Below the pieces are notes generated by a model. The model was not told the DNA's origin. It made no database searches and was given only the letters and a program-made list of their open reading frames with translations. A stretch of DNA of 64,000 bases from NCBI GenBank assembly GCA_018806915.1, contig JAGKQI010000091.1, forward strand, positions 2,976,001 to 3,040,000, read 5' to 3'. The translations under genes were made by a program, and so were the position numbers. This DNA comes from Phytophthora colocasiae (Eukaryota; Oomycota; Peronosporomycetes; Peronosporales; Peronosporaceae). This document shows, piece by piece, positions 30,801 to 40,489 of the stretch (position 1 is the stretch's first letter; each line of letters starts with the position of its first letter).

Positions 30801-31829
30801 GTAAGCTAGACGTTTCTCTTCGGTACTCAACGTCTGCCAGACCAGAATCACAAGCCGCACACGTTCTTGGAGCACGACGCTGGCCAGTGCAGCTCCACGC
30901 TTTCGTGTTTCATTCCATGACATTCCTTCCTGGGTGGAATCGTTTTCGGTATCATTAAAGGTTTGAGATCGTAAAAGTTGGTTGGCAGACGCTTGTGTTG
31001 TGGCAGTAGCGTTCCATAGAACAAGAAGCAACTCGTCATCTAGTACTGGTGTCAGCATCTCTGTCACGGCATTCACACGTCGAGATAGATCCATTTGCTG
31101 AAGGACCTGGCCGACTCCAGCCGCGCTTAGCTGGTCGAACACGTGCTGCTCTGCTTGTTCACGTAATTTCATTAACTTCGCGATTTCCTCTTCTTGGGTG
31201 GCAATCTGCTTGCTTTGACGCCCCACAATATCCGCGTACTGATGTTGCTTTTCAAAACCTTGATCCGGATCATAGTTGGTGTAAACAGAATTCGCAAGAC
31301 CACCGACAAGTACACTCCGTAGCAATACTGATGCCCCACAAGCCTCGAGAATCTGATCTGTAGCTTCTAGACACAGTGCAGTGCAAATCGGGTTCACGAC
31401 ACCAGCTTCAGGATTTCCAAATCGACCCCTCTCCGAGTGTCGAAGCAATGCTTGCCAAACACGGGCCATCTTCGTCTCCAGAGCCATCGACGGGTCCTCG
31501 AAGCGCTCCGCTCGCCTTGAAACTGTAGCGTATAACAATTCATCCAGATCCGGAGGCGCTGACCGAGGTAGTGTCGCGTTCTCATCTTGCCCATTAATAC
31601 TGGGAAACTCAGGAGTTGCGCCGGCACGTGAACCATTACGTCGACGAGGAACACGAGCCTCCACAAAGTTAAAACTTGGTAGACTAACTCCGATGTTAAA
31701 GGCACGGTCCAGCGTGTTGTCTTTCCTTCCGGGTATTCGTCGTGGTGGAGTCATCGCTTCGACTGGAACATTCATAGCAGACGTGAGCTGTAAATATAGC
31801 GAGGAAATGCGATCGTGCCGCAACAACAT
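27042..31829 (-). CDS. Large unassigned helical protein with an EF-hand-like segment, three exons
   Basis: Exons 31829-29223, 29154-27898 and 27791-27042, joined at GT...AG, total 4614 nt, 1537 aa. The first ATG is 31829; the Met at 31775 is an alternative. The protein is mostly alpha-helical, Leu/Gln/Glu-rich, with likely coiled coils (for example Gln-Ile-Ala-Thr-Gln-Glu-Glu-Glu near 31190). The start of exon 3 reads like an EF-hand loop (Asn-Asp-Leu-Gly-Gly-Asp-Arg-Ile-Gly-Met-Asp-Glu-Phe). The end is basic and Ser-rich. I do not recognise the family. A cytoskeletal or flagellar scaffold would fit the composition, but nothing shows it. Neighbouring minus-strand genes lie less than 100 bp away on either side. 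Confidence 0.75.
27807..27849 (+). repeat. (TAG)n microsatellite inside an intron
   Basis: About 14 units of TAG on the plus strand (CTA on the sense strand), located in the 106-nt intron 27792-27897 of the large helical gene. This is the longest intron modelled in the window; without the repeat it would be about 63 nt, like its neighbours. The repeat sits just upstream of the splice acceptor. Confidence 0.9.
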
Positions 31830-31914
31830 GTTAACACACACTCATGGTTTAAAGCATGGTGAAAAATAGCAGCAACAGCGACAATACTCAGTGCTGACGA
31901 TAACTGGGGAAGAT

Positions 31915-33231
31915 CTATAAAATTGCTGCTTGCCTCGGTTTCATGCGCTTTTTGAGCTTCGACAACTCGGATGCCATGAGTTCTTGCGACCAAATACGCA
32001 AAGAGTCAATCATCTTCTTCTTGAGAAACTCCTCGGCTACGATTCCATCGTCTTCACGTTGCATCTCCTCATCCATATCCGTATATGACGCCCCAGCTAA
32101 CACGACAGCAGCATCTCTCGTGCTGTCACTGGTGTTCCCACTATCTCCAAATCCCCCCATACCGGCGCCATCTTTTTCCAGGTACGTCGACAAGTCCTTA
32201 AAGAAGCCTGCCATATCCTTCACACCATTAGGGAAAATATTCCGCATGCGGTCAATGGCCTCATTGTCCTTCTTCCTTTTCTCCACTTCTTGATCTTCGA
32301 TCGATACACTGAGACGAGTAGTATGTTCCTTCCTGTTACGCAGACTACGCACCCAACCATTGGATCCGCGGAAGTCACTAATACCGAGCTCTTCCGCATA
32401 CCGTTTTCCCACATCTCGGATCAACGTATCCGTGATCGTCCCGTTCTTCTCCCGATTCATATCGAACCAATTCTCCACGAGCCGATTGAGCTTGTCGAAC
32501 TTGGATTTTTTGTTAATATGCTTGGAACATCCAGAGATGTTGTCCTTGTAGTAGGCCTTCTTGAACTCTTCTTTGCGCTTCAAAATACGACTCACCGTAC
32601 TTTTATTAAGGCCGAACTGTTCAGCCAGCCGAATACCATTGACAATCTCCTTACCATGTTGGCCAGGCATCCCCCCACTGTCTTGTTTACTGCGACTGGA
32701 GCTCTTGGGGTCATATTGATACTGCTCAGCAACCTCAATAATACGGATCTTGGTCTGTAGATCGATACTCACATTGGTTCCTTGTTTCCTCTTCTTGCCT
32801 TTGCGTGATGGGGTAGATGACTCATCAGATCGTCCACATGTACTGATCATCGTACCGGTACTCGTCGGTACGTTAAGGTTAATTGCGTCTGTTAAGCGTC
32901 GATATTCATCGTTAGATTTCTGCATCTCGGCGTTAAAATCGCCCCCACTGTCGCTCTGGAAGTATTGTTGCACGCTCAGCTGACGATGGTGAGCTGAAGA
33001 CGGAGATGATGTCAGCGGTAGTAATGTGGGCGACGTAGGCAGCGTCAGTGGCATGGATAGAGGTTCATTTGCCTCGGTGCCCTCGTGAGTGAAGGTCTCA
33101 AAGGATGCAGAAGCATCAGCAGCACGTGGCTTGGACTGTGGACGTCTCTCCGCGTCCTCGACGTCCTGTAGCGTCAGCTCCAACATCTCATCGTCGTGGG
33201 AAGCAGCAGAGTCGACTGTAGACGGGTCCAT
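31915..33231 (-). CDS. CENP-B/psq-type helix-turn-helix protein
   Basis: 438 aa, single exon, ATG at 33231. An acidic Ser/Thr-rich N-terminus precedes a psq/homeodomain-like HTH: Lys-Ile-Arg-Ile-Ile-Glu-Val-Ala-Glu...Leu-Ala-Glu-Gln-Phe-Gly-Leu-Asn-Lys-Ser-Thr-Val-Ser-Arg-Ile-Leu, with a Ser/Gly-rich insertion between the helices. A CENP-B-type second HTH follows (Asn-Trp-Phe...Gly-Trp-Val-Arg-Ser-Leu-Arg-Asn-Arg). The DDE transposase domain found in pogo/Tigger relatives is absent. The tail is a helical segment ending in basic residues. It is likely a nuclear DNA-binding protein derived from a transposase and now a host gene: single exon, intact, and set in a conserved gene block. Confidence 0.78.
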   Translation of the reverse strand: MDPSTVDSAASHDDEMLELTLQDVEDAERRPQSKPRAADASASFETFTHEGTEANEPLSMPLTLPTSPTLLPLTSSPSSAHHRQLSVQQYFQSDSGGDFNAEMQKSNDEYRRLTDAINLNVPTSTGTMISTCGRSDESSTPSRKGKKRKQGTNVSIDLQTKIRIIEVAEQYQYDPKSSSRSKQDSGGMPGQHGKEIVNGIRLAEQFGLNKSTVSRILKRKEEFKKAYYKDNISGCSKHINKKSKFDKLNRLVENWFDMNREKNGTITDTLIRDVGKRYAEELGISDFRGSNGWVRSLRNRKEHTTRLSVSIEDQEVEKRKKDNEAIDRMRNIFPNGVKDMAGFFKDLSTYLEKDGAGMGGFGDSGNTSDSTRDAAVVLAGASYTDMDEEMQREDDGIVAEEFLKKKMIDSLRIWSQELMASELSKLKKRMKPRQAAIL

Positions 33232-33369
33232 GGCAGCAGCTAGGAGGGCTTCGAGGCTGTTGCAGATTGAGAATATGTGGTTGTTGGTTGAGAGTCGCTC
33301 TATCTTGACGTATTGTACGTAATTTAGTGTGGTGTACCTAACTTCAACTTTGTCAAAAGTGATGGTCAG

Positions 33370-36300
33370 TTAGTTGACTTGAAGCCGTCTGGCCACCTCT
33401 GCCGGAGTGCACTGCAAGAGGCCGAGGTATTGCGTAAGGAGCTTCTGGAAGGCGGCGTCACGTTCTTGCTGTGTCATATTGAGGTGTACCTTGACATCTT
33501 CTTCTTCTTCGGATTCGTCTTCGTCACAGTCCTCGTCGCTAGGTTCTGCGAACAGATCAACTTTAGCATCTCGTGTCTTGACGCGCAATCGTCGACACAA
33601 GCGGGCTTCTGCCTCTTCATCGGCTGATACGTAGTCGTAGGAAGGCTCATAGATGTTGTCCGAGATTACGACGTTATTTACCAAGGTGCTGCGGCTTGTC
33701 ATTTGGCTCTGTCGACGTGTTTTTCGTTTGTGTTCTTGCTGCCCGGGATCCTTTTTTGAGTGTCGGGACACAGCAGCGTCTTCTTCATTCTGCAGTTGAT
33801 TCAATAAAGACCGGCGACTGATGAATTTACGCTCATGACTCTCCAATTGCAGGCGCCGGATCTCGTCGCTTAGCCCCTCGCTCTCATTGGGATCAGTGCC
33901 ATCGGCTCGCTGCAGATCAACATTGTCTTGATTATCAGAGTCAGAACCCTGACTGTCTTCATAGGCGCTCATGGTATCGCTGTCATCATCGTCTTCTTCC
34001 TTGACTGGGAGCATTGTCTCGGGATTCTCCTCCTCGGCGTCGACTGCACTAGATACCGTGAGCAAGGGGTGATTCGCTTGAAAATCTACAATGGGAGGAG
34101 CGCGGCCAAGTATGATCGACAAGCGTTTATTGCGCGACGCTCTTCGTTTGTACCCCACACGATCGCGGATATGAGCCATTGCAAGTTCAGGGAGCTCACC
34201 GCCACGTTTCCACGTTTGCTTGCTTGCGTCTGGAGCAGGAGGTTCGATTTCCTGGTTATCATCAGCTGTCAGAATGTCGGAACGCGCAAGCTCTCGGTGG
34301 CGGGCTGCAGACCGTGATTGACGAAGGAGAAGTGGAGGCTCACTACGAGAATCTGTTAGCTTGGAGGCTTTTCTTACTGAAGAACTTTTCATTGGGGGTT
34401 GAACCTGTATATCACTTGTGGTTAGCTGTTGCGGAATTTCCTTCGCGCGCCTCTTGTGGCGGGCGCGAAAACGATCGACGGGAGGGTGTGGATTTCCAAA
34501 TGAAGGAACCGCTGCGATAGTGGAGCGATGCCACGTCTTAATTTCCGAGTTACCTGGTTCAATTGTCGTAGGCATATTTTCTTCAGGTGGTCCAGAGAGT
34601 GGTGCATAAGCCATTGTGCCTTTGCGCAAGACCACCTCTCGTTGAATATGTCTGCCTGCTCGAGAACGTAGAAAAGTAAACAAACCGGATCAGTGGAGTT
34701 CATGGAAATTAACACACTCACCATTTCCTCCGTAGATAATATACCTGGGCTGATTTAAATTGCTGTCGCCACGAGAAGGCCGACTGCTGCTCTCATCTCC
34801 AGACGGAAGTGTCCCCTCTTGCTTTTCTAGGGTGTTCAGTAAGTCGCATACTCTTTCGTTTTGCTCTGTGGATCCAGTAATACTGCGAAGCCTCGCCACT
34901 GTTGTTCGTCTAGAACTGGTGCGAGGCGCTTCAGCGGGACTAACTAAAAGCCTTTCAGGTGTATGTGGTTTATCTGGAGCGGGTTGTTCAGGTTGCAAGT
35001 CAAACTCACCAAAGTTTCCAAGAGCTCGTGCAACATGAACGAAAGAAGCATCCAGTTTTTCGGCACCACTAAAGTCAAGTTCGTACAAGTGCTTCCTCTC
35101 AGAAATGACACTTGGTTGTGACTTTTTGCTTCTATCAGCGTCGATAAAGGGGGCCATCAAGCTTAATTGTCCAGCGCCAGTGTACGGGCCTGTATGATTC
35201 TGCAGTGTGGCATCAAAAGGAAGAGATGACGGTGGTCTAATACCCCCAGTGTTAGGCAATGGACGAGTTTGATTTCTTCGAGGTGACGTGGGCTCTCGGC
35301 GTACTGAACGGCGAACCGCAGCCTCAGATGAATCATTCTTGTTGACCGAAATCACAACTTTTATCCGGGGCGTTGGGATAATTGGTACAGTTGCGGGCTT
35401 GACAGCTGTGAGTGGACGTCCAATGTCGTCGTCAGCACTGACGTTCACGTTATTATCAACATCCATTTCATCGTCTGACCATGATTCCCAATTGTCTTCC
35501 ATTGGTGGCAATTCCACTGAGGGAATTGGTTCGCATGACCCTTCTTCTTCTGGCGCTGTGGTTCCTTCAAGCTCGTGTTGAGCCTCTTCCAAAGGCATGT
35601 CAGCTGCAACTGTATCCATAAATGTTTTCCAAGCTGTCTCTACGTCCGTGATGTCATCGTCGCTGTCATTACTGACCACAGCAACAGCTCGAGAAGCGCG
35701 CTGTCTACTTCTTGGAGTTGATGTTGGTGGTTTGCTCCTGTCATCGATATGGCTGCCACGAGTACTAGTTCGCTGGTGTGAAGTGTCTATAGGTGGTGGT
35801 ACTGGTCGAATTTTCCGCTTTTCTTCATGGTTGGCAGAGGATTCGCGAGATTGGGGAGGTGCCATCTCCTCTGCTGATTTCTCGCAGTTGAGAGCTTCAG
35901 TTGCGGTAGTCAACTTTGAAATTGCTGAAGAAATCACCGATGATCTGGCTGTGCTCGTTCGCTTGAACACTTTGGTGCTCTTGCGCTTCCCTGCTTCAGA
36001 TGCTTTTCGCTTTTTTGCTTCTTTGGAACTCTCACGTTTTGCCTGAGCTTCTCGTTCACGTTTCAAGCGCAATTCTTCCATCGCTCGGCGAAGTCGACGG
36101 GCACGTACAGCTTCACGAACTTTAAACCACACCGCTTGAATTTTCATTGCACAGCGTGAGTCAAACAGATACCGACGTCGTGATACATCTTCCACGGTAC
36201 GTAATGCTTGATCCACAGGGAAAATTGCCATGTGCTTGGAGAACTGGAGCAGGTCTTTGAATGCGATACTACCGCTGTATCTGGATTTTGGATCACACCT

Positions 36301-37194
36301 TCCTGTTGCAAGCGCGAAGATATCTGTCGCTCCATTCGAGTTAAGAGCAGCAGATGTCAGACTAAGTTCCTTCAGCAAAGCCTCAGTGGTTCGTCCAAAG
36401 ATTTCAATTTCGGCAACACGTTCGCAGAATGAATCTTTTGATCGCACCCAGGTGAGCACGTTGCGCTTGATAACGCTGGCTGCTGCTCGTTGTCGAATAT
36501 TTTGATACGCATACGATTGCTGTAGGTGGCGGAGGTTTTCCTTTGCTGGGTCAAGAGGGAGAATACTGTTGTTATGGTGAGTGAAATCGTCATCCTCATC
36601 TTCACTAGAAGTCTCCGAGTCAAAAATGCCAGAGCGATCCCAACGTTCAAGGAGTGCTCGTGCGTCCATTGCAAGTTCCGCAAGACAGACATGCCCATCT
36701 TGAAGGAACTGAAAGTGCTCAAGAAGTCTTAACAACGGATCGTCGGCATGATTCTCACTTGGTTCGAACTCAAACAAAAGTTTGTCGACGTCAGCTGCCC
36801 ACGCTTTGAATCGATCGCGTTCCAGTGGACTGGGGCCATTACGTTGTGCACTTTGCTCGTAATTATCCGCAAGATCTCGCACATTATCGACAATCTCTAT
36901 GAGAGCAGCTTTATTGTCGGTTCGCAGTAAAAATGCATGACGCCGAGCTTGGGCAAGTTTTTCTTTAAGACGCGATTTATGAGCCGAAACGTGAAATTGG
37001 GATGGGAGCGTCGATCTGCGCTGCAGACTCGCCTGATTCCGTCGCCGCGCACATTCGAGTTGAATAAATTCCTCCTACACAGAGCAAATGCAAGTAAGCT
37101 TAAGTACTTTTAAAATCGACACAACAGAGATTGTAGTGCAGTATCCTACAGCCGTCTCGGCGAGCATTGAAAATGCGCTCCTCATGGAGGCCAT
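33370..37194 (-). CDS. Large IQ-motif protein, three exons
   Basis: Exons 37194-37150 (15 codons), 37074-34722 and 34655-33370, GT...AG junctions, total 3684 nt, 1227 aa. The first exon was placed because the second opens without a suitable ATG and joins in phase. Near 36150 the sequence Met-Lys-Ile-Gln-Ala-Val-Trp-Phe-Lys-Val-Arg is an IQ-type calmodulin-binding motif, followed by a long Arg/Glu/Lys helix. The remainder is hydrophilic and probably disordered, with acidic clusters (for example Glu-Ser-Glu-Glu-Glu-Glu-Asp near 33500). The family is not recognised. It is transcribed divergently from the GET2-like gene. Confidence 0.75.
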
Positions 37195-37316
37195 GAGAGA
37201 GTGTCTGCAGGTATTTTTGCTGTACGTCTCCTAATCATAATTCACATGAATATTTCTGAAAACAATTACAATAACCAAAGACTACTGTAAATATCGCAGA
37301 CAAATATTAAAAGTTC
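37195..37316. promoter_or_regulatory. Short divergent promoter
   Basis: Only 122 bp separate the start codons of the IQ-motif gene (-) and the GET2-like gene (+). The segment is AT-rich from 37225 on. It must hold the 5' untranslated leaders and core promoters of both genes, so co-regulation is possible. No specific box is assigned. Confidence 0.6.
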
Positions 37317-38438
37317 ATGGCGGAGGAAGGAGCAGCTCCTAAGCGCGTGCTTACCGCTGCCGAGAAGCGCGCTGCTCGCCGCGCTCGCGTGTTACAAGGA
37401 GGAGAGAGTCGTCTCCAGTTACTGAAGGGCCAGATTGCGTCCATCAAGTCTCCTGCTACCGACCCGGAGCCCTCGGTAGAGCAGAAGCTTGATGAGGGTG
37501 TGGACGAGTTGTTAGCGGACGATGAGGGGCTCAAAGAGCCACTGACAGAGCTTAATATCCCGTCACGTGTAGACCCAGCGCAGCGCCGACGTGATGCGGC
37601 CGTCAGGCGCCGTCGGAAGGAGCAAATGGTGCAGGAAATGCTCGGTAACAGGACATCCACAACAACGCAAGAGACATCCACGGACCAGGAGAAGCCTAAG
37701 GAGATGCAGGAAACTGTAGTAACACCCTCTGCTGAGCCTACGTTTAGTCGCCACTCAACGGCGCTGAAGCTCCACTCGTTGGAGGAAAAACTCGTGCTTT
37801 TGCTCATTGTGCTGGCAGCAGGATACGCTGCTGTGTGTATGGATCTGCGATCTATTACAGCGAGCTTAGTAGCCGACGACCAGCTGTTCGTGAGTTACCA
37901 GGACTTGATCACCAAGGGCGTCCCCATGGAGTCAATCAGGCAGCAATTAGAACGTGAGAACGTGGGGGCTGAGATTCGGCTGAAACTCGAGCACTTGCTG
38001 TCAAAGCAGTTAAAGATCGAGGCCTTGGAGGCGACGAGCAGTTCAGGATGGTTTCCAGATGTGGCAGATCTAGGATTCTTCTTCACGTCGCTGGTGGCAC
38101 ATCCGCCCATTGTGCTGTGTGTGTTGGTTGTGAGACTGCTAGTGTCAACTGGAGCGAAGGCGGTGCATAAAGCGCTCGATCTGCCGGACGTGAACAATCC
38201 GCAGGAGGGGGACTTGGGCTTCTTGGCAAACATGGTACTGTCCAGTAGGCCGGCGCTGAAAGGTATGTGTAATTCAGGATGCTGGAGACGGAAATTGGAA
38301 ACTAATGATGGATTGATCGCCTGTTGTTTATTTGCTGTAGAGTTTCTGGCCAAGGGGCGAAAGTCGTTGGACGACGTATTCGTCTTCATTTTCGCCCTCG
38401 TGGTGTTTGTTGCTATCCGAGCCATTTGGCTGAGTTAG
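37317..38438 (+). CDS. GET2/CAMLG-like ER membrane protein
   Basis: The frame is open throughout, but 38263-38340 is a 78-nt GT...AG intron whose length is a multiple of three; splicing gives 347 aa and joins Leu-Lys to Glu-Phe-Leu-Ala-Lys. The N-terminus has the basic pattern Ala-Glu-Lys-Arg-Ala-Ala-Arg-Arg-Ala-Arg-Val-Leu...Arg-Leu. This matches the cytosolic motif by which Get2/CAMLG recruits Get3 for insertion of tail-anchored proteins. Three membrane segments follow: about residues 157-175, about 252-278, and the C-terminal end. Topology and motif fit a GET receptor subunit. Sequence identity to yeast or animal members is low by eye, so the call is by architecture. Confidence 0.65.
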   Translation: MAEEGAAPKRVLTAAEKRAARRARVLQGGESRLQLLKGQIASIKSPATDPEPSVEQKLDEGVDELLADDEGLKEPLTELNIPSRVDPAQRRRDAAVRRRRKEQMVQEMLGNRTSTTTQETSTDQEKPKEMQETVVTPSAEPTFSRHSTALKLHSLEEKLVLLLIVLAAGYAAVCMDLRSITASLVADDQLFVSYQDLITKGVPMESIRQQLERENVGAEIRLKLEHLLSKQLKIEALEATSSSGWFPDVADLGFFFTSLVAHPPIVLCVLVVRLLVSTGAKAVHKALDLPDVNNPQEGDLGFLANMVLSSRPALKGMCNSGCWRRKLETNDGLIACCLFAVEFLAKGRKSLDDVFVFIFALVVFVAIRAIWLS

Positions 38439-38589
38439 GAAGAAAGTGGAACGAGAAATCGAGTGCACACTTTTTACATGAGTGTTGTTGTGTGTACGTT
38501 GACCGCTAACAGGTTTATCTCCTCACTTACAGTCTGTGCCAGGATAATGTTAGGTCAATTGGCGTCGGTTCGCAGTACCACAAGACACG

Positions 38590-40084
38590 ATGAGTTCACC
38601 AAAGCGGGCTTCTCTCAAGGAATCCCTGGCTAAGAAGCAAGTGGTGGTAAAGCCACCAGAGAATTTGAAAGTCTTTGTAGCCACTTGTCAAGTTGTGCCA
38701 GAACAAAGCAGCAACGGCAACGAGTCCGGTACCAGTGTACCTGTGAATGTCAGCACACCAGTATTCAAGCAAGAGAAGTTCCCTGCAATAGTGCTGCCCT
38801 CCGCAACGATGAAGGACCTGCAATGCTTCATTATGAACCAATGGGTTATTTCAAAGAGTTCGTTTGCGAATATCCCTCTCAGCGAGCACTTCTACACCTT
38901 CAAAGGCCGGATCCTGCGCCTCGATGGAATGCTGGATGCCTACTGTGCGTACATGTACATGCATTTCAAGTAAATATTTTCAAACTCACGTGTCTCTAAT
39001 GTAGATATCCTCGACAACGACACTATATACCTGCGTTTCGCGTCTCTGGGTAAGATTTGTGATCCATGGGCCATGTCGACAAGCGAATTACGTGTGGAGC
39101 TTAAGGCACGTGATGCGTACGAGATCAACTTACAACCAGAGCAATTAGTGAGTATATACGGGTAATTATTTGGTTTTGAACGCGTTGATAAACAGATTTT
39201 ACTGCACCCTTCAGATGCAAAAACTTCAGAATCTGATAATGAAGGAAAGCCGCATGCGGAGGCTACAACAAGCTACGAGGAAGGAAGAAGTCGAACAAGT
39301 GCAGTTGATCACTAAAGAACTCGCTCCATTGCATCACCAACGAGTGAAAAAGCACAGCTACTTGACACCAGGTGAACACCCAGTCGAACGTCCACCGTCC
39401 CTTGCTAGGTGGCCAATTGCCCCCTGCATGAACCGTACTGTGTTCCTGTCTATTGCTGAGCTAGAACGAACGTATCAACTCGTACCTCGTGACGTTTTGG
39501 AGCCTGCACTATTCATCTTCGACACAGAGCGGAAATGGTACGTTTTCTTTCTGTTAATTCAAGTTGACGCTGTGCTCATTACTCTTGTGACCCCAAACAG
39601 GGTTTTCGACAAACACAATACTCTGCAAAAGCAGCACTTTGACTACAGATACATGTGCTTTGAGCAAGATTTTCTTGAAATGTTGACACTTAAAGAAGAA
39701 GCTGGAATGGTTTTCTGGTTTCGGGTACGATCAATGGTTCGTCTTTGCAATGATACAAGTTGTCTAAAACGTGTGCATTTTCAGCCGCAACAGAGTTATG
39801 AAAAGCTATCGGCCTTCCTCATAACCATTCATGATCCTGCTGAAGGTAAAAGTTACCAGCCTTTAATCCTGAAAGACACCCGGTGGCTTACACTATGCGG
39901 CGAGAATGGCTGGGAAGGAAAAGTCCGACGTGATGGCCGCAAACGCGAAACAGACCGAGTACCAAAATTCACGAAAAGCATCAGTCGCGTGGTAACAAAC
40001 CTACAATCACGCAGCTTCGACTACATTGCCGTGAAAGAACTACTGTACCAGTCAAACCCAACACTGATATTCGCACCACTGTAG
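38590..40084 (+). CDS. Unassigned protein, four exons
   Basis: Exons 38590-38944, 39005-39147, 39215-39537 and 39601-40084, all GT...AG with introns of 60-67 nt; total 1305 nt, 434 aa. Start ATG at 38590. The first half is globular, with Trp-Val-Ile-Ser-Lys-Ser and a Leu-Arg-Phe-Ala-Ser-Leu-Gly-Lys-Ile-Cys stretch, followed by a Gln/Arg/Glu-rich helix at the start of exon 3. The C-terminal half is mixed and basic. I do not recognise the family. The unspliced frames are open for long distances, so single-exon predictions would give wrong termini. Confidence 0.72.
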
Positions 40085-40489
40085 ACTGCATTGGAATGTC
40101 GATGAAGCATTGCGACAGATCATTTTGACACGCTTCAAGTGGTAATCCTACCAATTAATCCCTACTTTCAGCCAATCACCGATTTTTTTTGCAAGATCAA
40201 TAGAACCCGTCTCACAGTAGTATATCATTGGTAGAAAACAAAATATTCCTTACAAACTTCTAGTCAAAACGTTAATGACCCTATTACAAGATCGCGCCTG
40301 TCTCATATAAAAGAGTACAACAACATGATTGGTTAGATTTTCCACCAATTGAACTTTTGTCCATGATCGTTACGATTGGATGCCTGCGATGCTCACAATT
40401 AGGATAGGAAGACGTCGCCAAGCTCAAAGGCCAATCAGATCCTACTCACTTGCGGATCTGCATCGGTCGACCAACGTCCACCCTCCATC
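40085..40489. promoter_or_regulatory. Promoter region of the glycine dehydrogenase gene
   Basis: 405 bp. Contains ATTGGT near 40329 and CCAATCAG near 40431, both CCAAT-type boxes, the second about 55 bp before the start codon. A TATAAAAG-like segment (CATATAAAAG) lies near 40305. Box identity is by consensus only. Confidence 0.4.
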
